57,980 nucleotides of DNA from a candidate division LCP-89 bacterium B3_LCP (GTDB taxonomy: Bacteria > Electryoneota > B3-LCP). A program made the translations under genes and the position numbers. The notes under the pieces are model-generated. The model was not told the DNA's origin. It was given only the letters and a program-made list of their open reading frames with translations, and did not search any database. The stretch lies in assembly GCA_005223185.1 (NCBI GenBank), contig NJBN01000015.1:1-57980 (forward strand), given 5' to 3'. Shown in pieces: positions 43,654-51,648 of the stretch. How positions within the stretch are numbered: position 1 is the stretch's first letter; each line of letters opens with the position of its first letter.

Positions 43654-45843
43654 ATGTCCCGAATTATAGCAACAGCCGCCATTAGGGGCGCGCATAAGAT
43701 CGTTGAAAGAGCAGAAGAGCAGCTTGGTAAGTCAATGGAAGAACTGGGTGCGGATAAAATCATCGACCTGCCGGATACCGCTTACTATCTGCCTGTCATC
43801 TACGCCATGTTGGGTTTAAAAGTACAGAAAGTGGGTGATTTGCAAGAGGTTATCCAGCATTGTAAGAACCTCCTCCCCCCTATCCCGACAGATGGTCTTT
43901 GGCTGCCCTATTTAGGCTCAGCTTTGGATGCTGGTATGGCAACTTTGTTCGCTCAAGAAGTGCTTGAAGGGCTAAAATACGCTCACAATCCCAATCCTTA
44001 CAATGACATCTGGCTGGGCGCTACATCAGATGCGATCCTGCGGGAACAGGGCATCAAATTAGTTGATGGGCGCATGCCAGGATTTGCGGCATGTGTCGGT
44101 GCGCTGCCCACAACAGAAGCGGCGGTTAAGCTTGCCCGCGACCTGCAGGAGAGGAACATCTTGGTATTCCTGTCATCGAGTACGAACGGCGTTTCCATGG
44201 CGGAGCAGTTAGCTGAAGCGAATGTCGAGATGAACTGGGATACATTCCTGGTTCCTTACGGCAAAGATACGTCAGCTACCGTTTGGGCGCTCGGATTCGC
44301 AGCTAGGTCAGCGATGACTTTTGGCGGTTTAACACCCGGTGGATTGAAGGAAGCGCGGGATATTCTACTCTACAACAAGGAACGCGTGCATGCTTTCGTG
44401 CTGGCGCTGGGGGAAGTCGATGATGAGAAATACGCCACCGCCGCGGGTGCTATCAACTTCGGATTCCCGGTGATAGCCGATACGGACATACCGGAAATCC
44501 TACCGACGGGAATCTGTACCTACGAACACGTCGTTTCCAACATTTCGCATGACGATATGCCATCGCGCGCAATTCAAGTGCGAGGCGTGAAGATAAAAAT
44601 CCAGAAGATAGACATTCCGGTGCGTTATGGTCCCGCATTTGAAGGTGAACGCGTGCGTAAGGATGACCTGCAGGTGGAATTCGGCGGTAAATACCACACG
44701 GCTTTCGAGTACCTTTCCATGAAGCAGTTGGATGAAGTGGAAGATGGGAAGATAGAAGTCATCGGTCCTGAGATAAGCGAAGTGGAAGAGGCTGCCAAAT
44801 TACCGATAGCGATCTGGGTGGAGGTAGCCGGACGCAAGATGCAAAAGGATTTTGAAAGTATCCTGGAACGGTACGTCCACACCATGCTATCCATGCCGAT
44901 GGGGGTCATGCATTTGGGTCAGCGGGATACCATCTGGGTACGCATATCAAAAACGGCGTATAATGCAGGGTTCACCCTTAAGCATTTAGGTGTTACGCTT
45001 CGGTCAATGCTCTTAAACGAATTTCCGGCAATAGTGGATAAGGTGCAGGTTAAATTATACACCAATACTGAAGACGTTGAACGACTATACCAGGAAGCCA
45101 AAGCGGCATATGAAATCAGAGACAAGCGCATGGGTGAATTGGTGGATGAAGCGGTCGACACCTTCTATTCCTGTCAGCTTTGTCAATCGTACGCTCCCAA
45201 CCATGTATGCATTATAACTCCAGAGAGATTGGGACTGTGCGGAGCATACAACTGGTTGGACGGCAAAGCGGCTTATGAGATAAACCCAACTGGAGGCAAT
45301 CAGCCGGTTGCCAAAGGTGATTGCTACGATGAAGAAAAAGGCAAGTGGAACGGTGTGGACGATTTTATCCAGAGTAAGTCAAACCAGGCGGTGGAACGGT
45401 TCAGCGCTTACTCCATGATGGATGATCCCATGACATCGTGCGGCTGCTTTGAAGCTATCACCTGCGTTCTTCCGGGAACGGGGGGCATTATGATCGTGGA
45501 TCGTGAATTCCAGGGTATGACGCCTGCGGGCATGACCTTCTCTTCCCTGGCGGAAGTGGTGGGTGGTGGACAGCAGACGCCGGGTTTCATCGGTATTGGC
45601 ATCCTTTATGTTCTTTCGAAGAAGTTTATATCCGCCGATGGCGGTTTGAAGAGAGTTGTATGGATGACTTCCAGTATTAAAAACCGCTTGGGTGATAAAC
45701 TGGCGGAACGCTACAAAGAGATCGGTGAACCTGATCTGCTGGACAAAATCCCCGATGAATCAATTACTGACGATCTGGAGAAGTTGGCTGAGCATCTGGC
45801 TGAAGTCGGGCATCCGGCTTTAGAGATGGGGGAAATGGTTTAA
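43654..45843 (+). CDS. acsB: acetyl-CoA synthase (CODH/ACS alpha/beta subunit)
   Basis: AcsB joins CO, the methyl group from the corrinoid protein and CoA to form acetyl-CoA at a nickel-nickel-[4Fe-4S] A-cluster. At 729 residues it has the length of the Moorella enzyme. The A-cluster ligands are Cys507, Cys510, Cys519 and Cys529 for the cubane and Cys596-Gly-Cys598 for the distal nickel (TSCGCFEA). The bacterial-type N-terminal CO-channel domain is present, which suggests tight association with CooS. It is followed by a foreign-looking gene and then by the remaining pathway genes. Confidence 0.98.
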   Translation: MSRIIATAAIRGAHKIVERAEEQLGKSMEELGADKIIDLPDTAYYLPVIYAMLGLKVQKVGDLQEVIQHCKNLLPPIPTDGLWLPYLGSALDAGMATLFAQEVLEGLKYAHNPNPYNDIWLGATSDAILREQGIKLVDGRMPGFAACVGALPTTEAAVKLARDLQERNILVFLSSSTNGVSMAEQLAEANVEMNWDTFLVPYGKDTSATVWALGFAARSAMTFGGLTPGGLKEARDILLYNKERVHAFVLALGEVDDEKYATAAGAINFGFPVIADTDIPEILPTGICTYEHVVSNISHDDMPSRAIQVRGVKIKIQKIDIPVRYGPAFEGERVRKDDLQVEFGGKYHTAFEYLSMKQLDEVEDGKIEVIGPEISEVEEAAKLPIAIWVEVAGRKMQKDFESILERYVHTMLSMPMGVMHLGQRDTIWVRISKTAYNAGFTLKHLGVTLRSMLLNEFPAIVDKVQVKLYTNTEDVERLYQEAKAAYEIRDKRMGELVDEAVDTFYSCQLCQSYAPNHVCIITPERLGLCGAYNWLDGKAAYEINPTGGNQPVAKGDCYDEEKGKWNGVDDFIQSKSNQAVERFSAYSMMDDPMTSCGCFEAITCVLPGTGGIMIVDREFQGMTPAGMTFSSLAEVVGGGQQTPGFIGIGILYVLSKKFISADGGLKRVVWMTSSIKNRLGDKLAERYKEIGEPDLLDKIPDESITDDLEKLAEHLAEVGHPALEMGEMV

Positions 45844-45844
45844 G

Positions 45845-45880
45845 GCAGGATTCAGGAGACAGGAGTCAGAATACAGAATG
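45845..45880. repeat. short degenerate AGGAG/CAGAAT repeat after acsB
   Basis: A purine-rich stretch built from CAGGA, CAGGAG and CAGAAT units, seen between genes in other environmental genomes. With the hairpin array at 46736-46851 it brackets the TIR-like gene. Confidence 0.35.
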
Positions 45881-45892
45881 TGGAGGTGATTT

Positions 45893-46732
45893 ATGCCAGG
45901 ATTTGATTTTATTTGTCCGATGAATTACCCGAATAAGTGCGATCTTTCTCAGACAGTAGTAGATAGTCTACAAGCTTCTGAAGGGGAAAAAACCGGGTTT
46001 TTAATGTATCAATTTCAGAATAAAGACCAGTATTTAGTTGAGACTATCAAGAAAAAATTCAAAAGCTGGAATTGCCTGATACGAGAGGCAGCAAGTGAGC
46101 CAGGGACGGGGATTAAGTTTTGTAAGGTCTGCAGACTTGCTACTGCAAGCGATTTTGGCATTGGTGTTCTCACACCTGAGAATCTAAACGTCTATCTCGA
46201 ATTGGGCCTGATATGGGGACAAGGGAAGGATATACTCCTACTCGCAAATCCCAAGAAATTACCAAAAGGCAAATCATTAAATGATCTCCGTTTTGATGTC
46301 AATGCATTTATGGTGATAGAATACAAAAGTAAGAACGAACTTGAGGAAAAACTAGACATCCAGGCACCCCCATTCCTTGATAGGGTTCGTGTTATGGGCA
46401 TTTATCAGCAGGAATTAGTTAAGTCGGTAAGGCACAGACTAAAATTATTAAAGCAGCAGAAAAAGGAGAATATTGAATTTCTTAAGGTGGTTTTATTAAT
46501 GGGTAAAGAACAATTCGGGAGTAAATTATTACAGACTTATATACGTGTTATGTTGGGAACTCCGCATGATTTTCATGAAAATAGTCATCAGTATATGTCG
46601 AATCTTGGCGGATTTGGATTCGTTGAATGTGAAGACTTAAGAAGAGTTCAAGGTAGAACTGAAGCTTGGCGTTATCATTTTAATTTGACTCTATTACATA
46701 TCCTATGTCAAGAAGCATTTAAAGAGATCTAA
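45893..46732 (+). CDS. TIR-like / nucleoside-deoxyribosyltransferase-like domain protein, AT-rich insertion
   Basis: The 279-residue protein has an excellent ribosome site (GGAGGTGATTT). Residues about 30-155 look like a Rossmann-type TIR-like or nucleoside 2-deoxyribosyltransferase-like domain: TGFLMYQFQNKDQYLVETI opens it, ASDFGIGVLTPENLNVYLELG carries a candidate catalytic Glu, and GQGKDILLLANP follows. Two Cys pairs occur (FICPMNYPNKC, FCKVCR). The C-terminal 110 residues are helical with a conserved-looking HDFHENSHQYM patch. TIR-like proteins often cleave NAD or sense nucleotides in stress or phage defence. It interrupts the acs operon, is markedly more AT-rich than its neighbours and is flanked by repeats, so it is probably a late arrival. 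Function is not known. Confidence 0.7.
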   Translation: MPGFDFICPMNYPNKCDLSQTVVDSLQASEGEKTGFLMYQFQNKDQYLVETIKKKFKSWNCLIREAASEPGTGIKFCKVCRLATASDFGIGVLTPENLNVYLELGLIWGQGKDILLLANPKKLPKGKSLNDLRFDVNAFMVIEYKSKNELEEKLDIQAPPFLDRVRVMGIYQQELVKSVRHRLKLLKQQKKENIEFLKVVLLMGKEQFGSKLLQTYIRVMLGTPHDFHENSHQYMSNLGGFGFVECEDLRRVQGRTEAWRYHFNLTLLHILCQEAFKEI

Positions 46733-46735
46733 CTC

Positions 46736-46851
46736 CCCGGGAATGAATTCCCGGGCTAATATACTTCAGTCCCGCCAGGGCGGGACGGAGAAAAAGAAGC
46801 GTCCCACTTCAGTGGGACAGTATTAAACTAGCCCGGAAATTCATTTCCGGG
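46736..46851. repeat. array of four evenly spaced palindromes
   Basis: Four hairpins follow at about 32 nt intervals: CCCGGGAATGAATTCCCGGG (46736-46755), GTCCCGCC-ag-GGCGGGAC (46769-46786), GTCCCACT-tc-AGTGGGAC (46801-46818) and CCCGGAAATTCATTTCCGGG (46832-46851). The first and last are variants of each other, as are the two inner ones, so the whole array is itself symmetric. It resembles REP/BIME elements. It lies between the TIR-like gene and the second nickel-ATPase gene. Confidence 0.85.
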
Positions 46852-46876
46852 TGGTGTGAAGCTTTTCAGAAAACCA

Positions 46877-47659
46877 ATGAAAATAGCCATAACCGGCAAA
46901 GGTGGTGTTGGTAAGACAACGCTGACAGCATTGCTGGCAAAGACATACGAAGAAGAAGGATACAAAGTCTATGCGATAGATGCTGATCCCGATGCTAATC
47001 TGGCTTCAGTATTGGGCGTTCCAGAGCCAGATGGTATTGTCCCCATCGTGGAGATGAAGGAACTGATCAAAGAGCGGGTGGGTTCCACCTCCGAAGATAT
47101 CGGATCGTACTTCACGATGAATCCGCGGGTAGATGATATTCCTGAAAAATACGGTATTAGAATCGGTGATATTCGTCTGTTGGTATTGGGACATATCCCC
47201 AAAGCCAGGGGAGGTTGTGCTTGCCCTGAAAACATATTCTTAAGGGAATTGGTAAGTCATGCTCTGACGCAAAAAGGTGAGATCGTTCTCATAGACATGG
47301 AGGCAGGTATTGAACATTTAGGTCGCGGGACGGCTCAGGGTGTGGACGTGATGATCATCGTGGTGGAGCCATCCCGCCAGAGCATTGAAACATCGAAGAG
47401 GATTTTCAAGTTAGCCAGGGAACTGGGTGTGCCGAAGATAGTGGGAGTGGTGAACAGGGTGGCATCTCCTGATGAGAATACACTGGTACAGAATGCGCTT
47501 GAGAATATTCCTTTAATTGCCAGTATTTCCAACGATGATGATATCCGAACTAATTCTATTAATAACCAAAGTATAGTTGTTAATGATACGATGAAGTTGA
47601 GTATTGCAGAGATAACGGGCGAATTGAAGGCATTTTCCGCTTCAGAAACAGAAATCTGA
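46877..47659 (+). CDS. second CooC/AcsF-type ATPase (ACS or CODH maturation)
   Basis: A MinD-family ATPase of 260 residues from the ATG (MKIAITGKGGVGKTT); a GTG 21 nt upstream, inside the palindrome array's end, could also start it. It has a Cys114-x-Cys116 metal site (GGCACPENIF) in the position used by CooC and AcsF to bind nickel. Adjacent to acsD and acsC and after acsB, it most likely loads nickel into acetyl-CoA synthase, while the cooC at 39066 serves CODH. This division is inferred from position. Confidence 0.88.
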   Translation: MKIAITGKGGVGKTTLTALLAKTYEEEGYKVYAIDADPDANLASVLGVPEPDGIVPIVEMKELIKERVGSTSEDIGSYFTMNPRVDDIPEKYGIRIGDIRLLVLGHIPKARGGCACPENIFLRELVSHALTQKGEIVLIDMEAGIEHLGRGTAQGVDVMIIVVEPSRQSIETSKRIFKLARELGVPKIVGVVNRVASPDENTLVQNALENIPLIASISNDDDIRTNSINNQSIVVNDTMKLSIAEITGELKAFSASETEI

Positions 47660-47677
47660 AAATAGAAAAGAATCACC

Positions 47678-48652
47678 ATGCCAATAACTCTACCCACAAA
47701 AACATGGTCAGGCGTAATCAGGGAAGTACAATTAGGCCGTACTGCTGAACAAGGCGGCAGCCGGACGTCACAGTTAACCATTGGCGGGCAAAAAGCGCTT
47801 CCTTTCCACCACTTCGAAGGTGAAATTCCGCACAGACCAGTGATAGCTTACCAGATTCCTGATGCGGATCCGCCCCAGAACGACTGGCCTGACGCATTGA
47901 AGGAGCCTTTCAAGGACGTCATCGGTGATCCGGTTGATTGGGCGAAGCTGGTGGTTGAGAAATATAACGCTAAGCTAATCTGCCTGAATTTCATCAGTGC
48001 GCATCCTGACAGAGGAGACAGACCGGTTGATGACTGTGTAAAGCTTCTGCGGGAAGTGATGGAAGTAGTCGGTGTACCGATCATAGTACAGGGCTATGGA
48101 TCAGATGAGAAGAATGCCGAAATCCTGTCGAAATGCGCTGAAGAATGCCGAGGAGAGGGTTTAACTCTGGCTTCAGCTTTCGAGGAACAGTATAAGACTC
48201 TGGCTGCGGCAACGGTTGCTTACGATTGTAACTTAGTCGCAGAGACGCCCATCGACGTCAACTTAGCAAAACAGTTGAACATATTATTGACGAATATGAA
48301 CGTACCCTCCGAAAAGATCATCATCGATCCGTTGACCGGCGGGCTGGGATACGGGTACGAATACACCTATTCAGTGATGGAGCGTATTCGGCTGCAGGCG
48401 TTGGGTGACGATTCGATGATGTGCATGCCTTTCATCAATTTCGTCGGACAGGAGACCTGGAAAACGAAAGAAGCCAAGCTTCCGGAACTGGAAGCTCCAA
48501 GCTGGGGATCAGAACTTGAACGGGGTGTGCTCTGGGAAGCCATCACCGCACATGGACTGCTTCTGGCAGGGTCTGACGTGCTGGTCATGCGCCACCCGGA
48601 AGCTGTCAAACAGGTTGAAATAGTGATAGATGAACTAATGGCTACAGATTGA
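47678..48652 (+). CDS. acsD: corrinoid iron-sulfur protein small subunit (CODH/ACS delta)
   Basis: AcsD pairs with AcsC to hold the cobamide that carries the methyl group from tetrahydrofolate to acetyl-CoA synthase. The 324-residue protein begins TKTWSGVIREVQLG and has a TIM-barrel core with KLICLNFISAHPDRGDRP, VPIIVQGYGSDEKNAEIL (adjoining phrases) and KIIIDPLTGGLGYGYEYTY, all typical. It is followed after 7 nt by acsC. No acsE methyltransferase gene is in the cluster. Confidence 0.95.
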   Translation: MPITLPTKTWSGVIREVQLGRTAEQGGSRTSQLTIGGQKALPFHHFEGEIPHRPVIAYQIPDADPPQNDWPDALKEPFKDVIGDPVDWAKLVVEKYNAKLICLNFISAHPDRGDRPVDDCVKLLREVMEVVGVPIIVQGYGSDEKNAEILSKCAEECRGEGLTLASAFEEQYKTLAAATVAYDCNLVAETPIDVNLAKQLNILLTNMNVPSEKIIIDPLTGGLGYGYEYTYSVMERIRLQALGDDSMMCMPFINFVGQETWKTKEAKLPELEAPSWGSELERGVLWEAITAHGLLLAGSDVLVMRHPEAVKQVEIVIDELMATD

Positions 48653-48659
48653 GGATATC

Positions 48660-50033
48660 ATGGCTTTGACGGGATTGCAGATATATAAACTTCTACCGCA
48701 GACAAATTGCAAGGAATGCGACTTCCCCACCTGTCTGGCTTTTGCCATGAAACTGGCGGCAAAGCAGGTGTCTCTGGATCTCTGCCCTTATGCTTCGGAT
48801 GAAGCGAAAGCCGCATTAGGTGCAGCGTCGGTGCCGCCCATCCGCAAGGTAACAATAGGCGGAAATGACAAGAAACTGGAATCAGGTGAAGAAGTAGTTC
48901 TCTTCAGGCATGATAAGACTTTCTATCATCCCACAATCCTGGCAATGGGTGTGAGTGATGATCTTTCCGCTGATGATTTCGACAGTGCAGTGAAAACCAT
49001 AAATGAAGCATCCTACGATCGCGCTGGTGAAACTATCGCTATAAGCATGATTGCCTTGTTTGACAGGTCGAATGACACCGGCACATACACTGAAAAAGCA
49101 AAGCGGATAGCCGAATTATCAGATCTGCCTGTGGCAATAATCAGTGAAGACCCGCAAAGAGCTGGAGAAGCAGTCAAAGCATTGGACGATCAGGCAGGGT
49201 TCGTGTATTGCCCCAACAAGGAAAAAGCTATTGCTTTTGCTGAAATTGCCAAAACGAATAAAATACCCATTATATTAAATGCCGATTATCTGGATAATCT
49301 GGCTGTATTAGCTGAAGAGATTGCATCACAGGGAGTGGAAGATATTTTACTCGATCCCGGTTTCGGAAGCCAGTCTGAGTTACTGAAAAATCACACGCTG
49401 ATACGCAGAATGGCGCTGGATAAAACTGATAAAGGCTTCGGGTATCCATCGGTCATAAGGATTCCGGACGATGCCGATCCATATCAAGTAGCGCTTGCTG
49501 CTTCGTTGGGAATCGCCAAGTACGCCGGGATTGTGATCTTTCCGAACTGGCAACAATGGCAGTACCTGCCGTTGTTAACTCTGCGACAGAACATCTACAC
49601 CGATCCGCAGAAACCGCTGCAGGTTGAGGGCGGAATCTACTCGGTAGGTGAACCTGATAGTGATAGTCCAGTTTACGTTACTACCAATTTCTCTTTAACT
49701 TACTTCATGCTTTCCAGTGAAGTTGAAGCCTCCGGGGAACCGGCACACTTAGTCATAGTCGATGCAGAAGGGATGTCAGTGTTGACCGCCTGGTCGGCGG
49801 GTAAATTCGGTGGCGAACTGGTCGGGAAGGCTGTTCTGGAATCCGGTATTGCCGACAAAGTCAACCACAGAAAAGTCATCATTCCGGGATACGTCGCGGT
49901 CATTAAAGGTGAGATGGAGGACGCCATGCCCGGCTGGGATATCCTGGTGGGGCCACAGGAGGCTTCAGACGTACCCGCTTTTGTGAAGGATGTATGGTTG
50001 GAAACTTCAGAAAGCGTGAACGCAAAAAACTAA
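48660..50033 (+). CDS. acsC: corrinoid iron-sulfur protein large subunit (CODH/ACS gamma)
   Basis: The 457-residue protein carries the [4Fe-4S] cluster that reactivates the cobamide: Cys17, Cys20, Cys25 and Cys42 (TNCKECDFPTC ... LCPYAS). A TIM barrel follows, then the C-terminal cobamide-binding region (DAEGMSVLTAWSAGKFGGE, VIIPGYVAVIKGEMED). Length matches the family. With AcsD it accepts methyl from the folate branch and hands it to AcsB, and possibly to the core-MetE-like protein at the head of the operon. Confidence 0.96.
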   Translation: MALTGLQIYKLLPQTNCKECDFPTCLAFAMKLAAKQVSLDLCPYASDEAKAALGAASVPPIRKVTIGGNDKKLESGEEVVLFRHDKTFYHPTILAMGVSDDLSADDFDSAVKTINEASYDRAGETIAISMIALFDRSNDTGTYTEKAKRIAELSDLPVAIISEDPQRAGEAVKALDDQAGFVYCPNKEKAIAFAEIAKTNKIPIILNADYLDNLAVLAEEIASQGVEDILLDPGFGSQSELLKNHTLIRRMALDKTDKGFGYPSVIRIPDDADPYQVALAASLGIAKYAGIVIFPNWQQWQYLPLLTLRQNIYTDPQKPLQVEGGIYSVGEPDSDSPVYVTTNFSLTYFMLSSEVEASGEPAHLVIVDAEGMSVLTAWSAGKFGGELVGKAVLESGIADKVNHRKVIIPGYVAVIKGEMEDAMPGWDILVGPQEASDVPAFVKDVWLETSESVNAKN

Positions 50034-50078
50034 GTAGAGGACAGATCTCCACTGTCAATTTAGATCTGGTGGATTAAA

Positions 50079-50522
50079 ATGAGCAAAAACACTCTTAATG
50101 AAATCAAATTGTTGTTTGCGGCGCAGGAACAACACGTTGTCTATTTAGCAACTCTTGACAGTTCAGGGCATCCGCGTGTAAGACCTGTGACGCTCATGGT
50201 AACGCCGTCCGGTTATTACATAGCCACTTCACGGATGACGCGTAAAGCCGCAGAAATCAGAGAATGCGACAAGGTTGAATGGGTTACGCTGTTTCCGGGC
50301 GAGAGAGGAACCGGTTACATCCGATTTGCAGGTAACACCATTGAGGTTTTTGGGCAAGAAAAGCGCCAGGCGGTCGAAGAGAATGACTATCCTGTCGAAA
50401 AATACTGGACAGGAATAGATGACCCGGATTTTGTCGTATTCCGCATCGAACCGGAACGGGTTGAGTTCATTCGCCCCGGAGAAAATGACGCTCTGGACGT
50501 TACCGATACTTTTATAAATTAA
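50079..50522 (+). CDS. pyridoxamine-5'-phosphate-oxidase-like flavin-binding protein
   Basis: A 147-residue split-barrel protein (VVYLATLDSSGHPRVRPVTL, YYIATSRMTRKAAEI, VEFIRPGEND). This fold binds FMN, F420 or heme. The substrate is unknown. It lies 45 nt after acsC with GGTGGA before the start and is probably part of the operon, so an electron-transfer or corrinoid-related role is possible. Confidence 0.85.
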   Translation: MSKNTLNEIKLLFAAQEQHVVYLATLDSSGHPRVRPVTLMVTPSGYYIATSRMTRKAAEIRECDKVEWVTLFPGERGTGYIRFAGNTIEVFGQEKRQAVEENDYPVEKYWTGIDDPDFVVFRIEPERVEFIRPGENDALDVTDTFIN

Positions 50523-50572
50523 GAAATACTTCATCATGCAAACCGGGGAAGAAACTAAAAGAGCCCTGCCTG

Positions 50573-51382
50573 TTGAAACTTCTGATAATCTGTTCTGAAC
50601 CAACTGACCAACCACAACGCCCCGGTCCCTTCGATCGAACCTTCGATACTGCCTGGGCTGACCGCTTTATCAAGCATCTGAAAAATGACCGTACATTCTG
50701 TACTGGCTGCGGGGATAGCTGCATACACTGCCGCGATTGGCGAGTAACAGATTTCAGCAACGATATCGTAAAAATCCTCTATGTTCCCTCTCTACTCCCT
50801 GAATTGCTCGATGACCCAGCGGAATACCTACCCAATAAGCTCCCTCAACACGACGTCTTAGCAGCGATAGCTATTCACGAGGAGATCTTGATTGAGCTTC
50901 CGGAGATGATAAATGAAGCCGGGGGAAAATCCATGATTGTTCCAGCAGAAGCGCCGGATTGGGTTTCACGCTGGGCTAAGGGGAAACTGAAGGAAGCATC
51001 TAAGAAATACGAGGTAGAATTCGCAGCACCCAAACCGTTTTGTGATCTCAGATTCGGCATCGGTCCTGTTACAGATGAGTTTATAGAACGGTTCCGAATC
51101 GGCTATCCACAAGTTGAAATAGAAGAAGACAGCGGACGAATTGCCACGGCAACTGCTAAAATATCAGCGCCATGCGGGAACAGTCATTATGTTGCTCACA
51201 ACCTGCAAGGGCACAGCATCAATGATAAATTGGAATTTGAGGTGAGTCATTACTGGCACGCTTTCCCCTGTACTGGCAGTATGAAGAATGACCCGGAATT
51301 AGGCGGTGATACTATATTGCATAAAGGGGGGCAAATCCACATGAATAGTTTCTGCAGAGCAGCAGGGGTGAAGCGGAAGTAG
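50573..51382 (+). CDS. DUF166-like cysteine-rich protein
   Basis: The 269-residue protein appears to belong to the DUF166 family, best known from methanogens and other anaerobes. It has an N-terminal Cys cluster (FCTGCGDSCIHCRDW), a Rossmann-like middle (HDVLAAIAIHEEIL) and a C-terminal Cys/His-rich part (ISAPCGNSHYVAHNL, SHYWHAFPCTGSM). These look like iron-sulfur or zinc sites. The start is a TTG without a clear ribosome site, so the exact N-terminus is uncertain, but MKLLIICSEPTD is sensible. It closes the Wood-Ljungdahl gene run. Function is unknown; position suggests a role tied to the corrinoid protein or the pathway. Confidence 0.75.
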   Translation: MKLLIICSEPTDQPQRPGPFDRTFDTAWADRFIKHLKNDRTFCTGCGDSCIHCRDWRVTDFSNDIVKILYVPSLLPELLDDPAEYLPNKLPQHDVLAAIAIHEEILIELPEMINEAGGKSMIVPAEAPDWVSRWAKGKLKEASKKYEVEFAAPKPFCDLRFGIGPVTDEFIERFRIGYPQVEIEEDSGRIATATAKISAPCGNSHYVAHNLQGHSINDKLEFEVSHYWHAFPCTGSMKNDPELGGDTILHKGGQIHMNSFCRAAGVKRK

Positions 51383-51432
51383 ACAGAAAAGGGGCTGTCC
51401 CAAATATATCAAGCATCAATTTCTGATAAACA

Positions 51433-51642
51433 TCAACCGTCTTCACCATCCGGTATGATCTTCTTACCGATTTCTTTTTTTTCCTCTTCGGATACAATGC
51501 GCCGATCCATTTGGCGCCGCTCACCTTTACGTCGATCAGGGAAGGGAAGAGTAGCCGGATCTGTATGAACTTTTCGCCGGTCTCCTCCTTTTCGCCGATC
51601 TTCACTTCGCGGGGATTTATTCACTTCAACTTCTTTGGACAT
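51433..51642 (-). CDS. small Arg-rich protein with DRR repeats
   Basis: A 69-residue, highly charged protein with repeated DRRKG(G/E)(D/R)RR motifs (SEDRRKGGDRRKV, FPDRRKGERRQMDRR). It begins 6 nt after the MinD/ParA-like gene on the same strand, so the two are co-transcribed. Similar DRRxGxDRR phrases occur in small bacterial proteins and as tails of signalling proteins, but I know no established function. It may bind nucleic acid, a nucleotide or its ATPase partner. Confidence 0.7.
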   Translation of the reverse strand: MSKEVEVNKSPRSEDRRKGGDRRKVHTDPATLPFPDRRKGERRQMDRRIVSEEEKKEIGKKIIPDGEDG

Positions 51643-51648
51643 AATATA

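Noticed and set aside
46736-46851. The regular hairpin array as a CRISPR
   Set aside because: The four units are palindromes of two types without identical repeats or unique spacers of constant length, and there are no cas genes.
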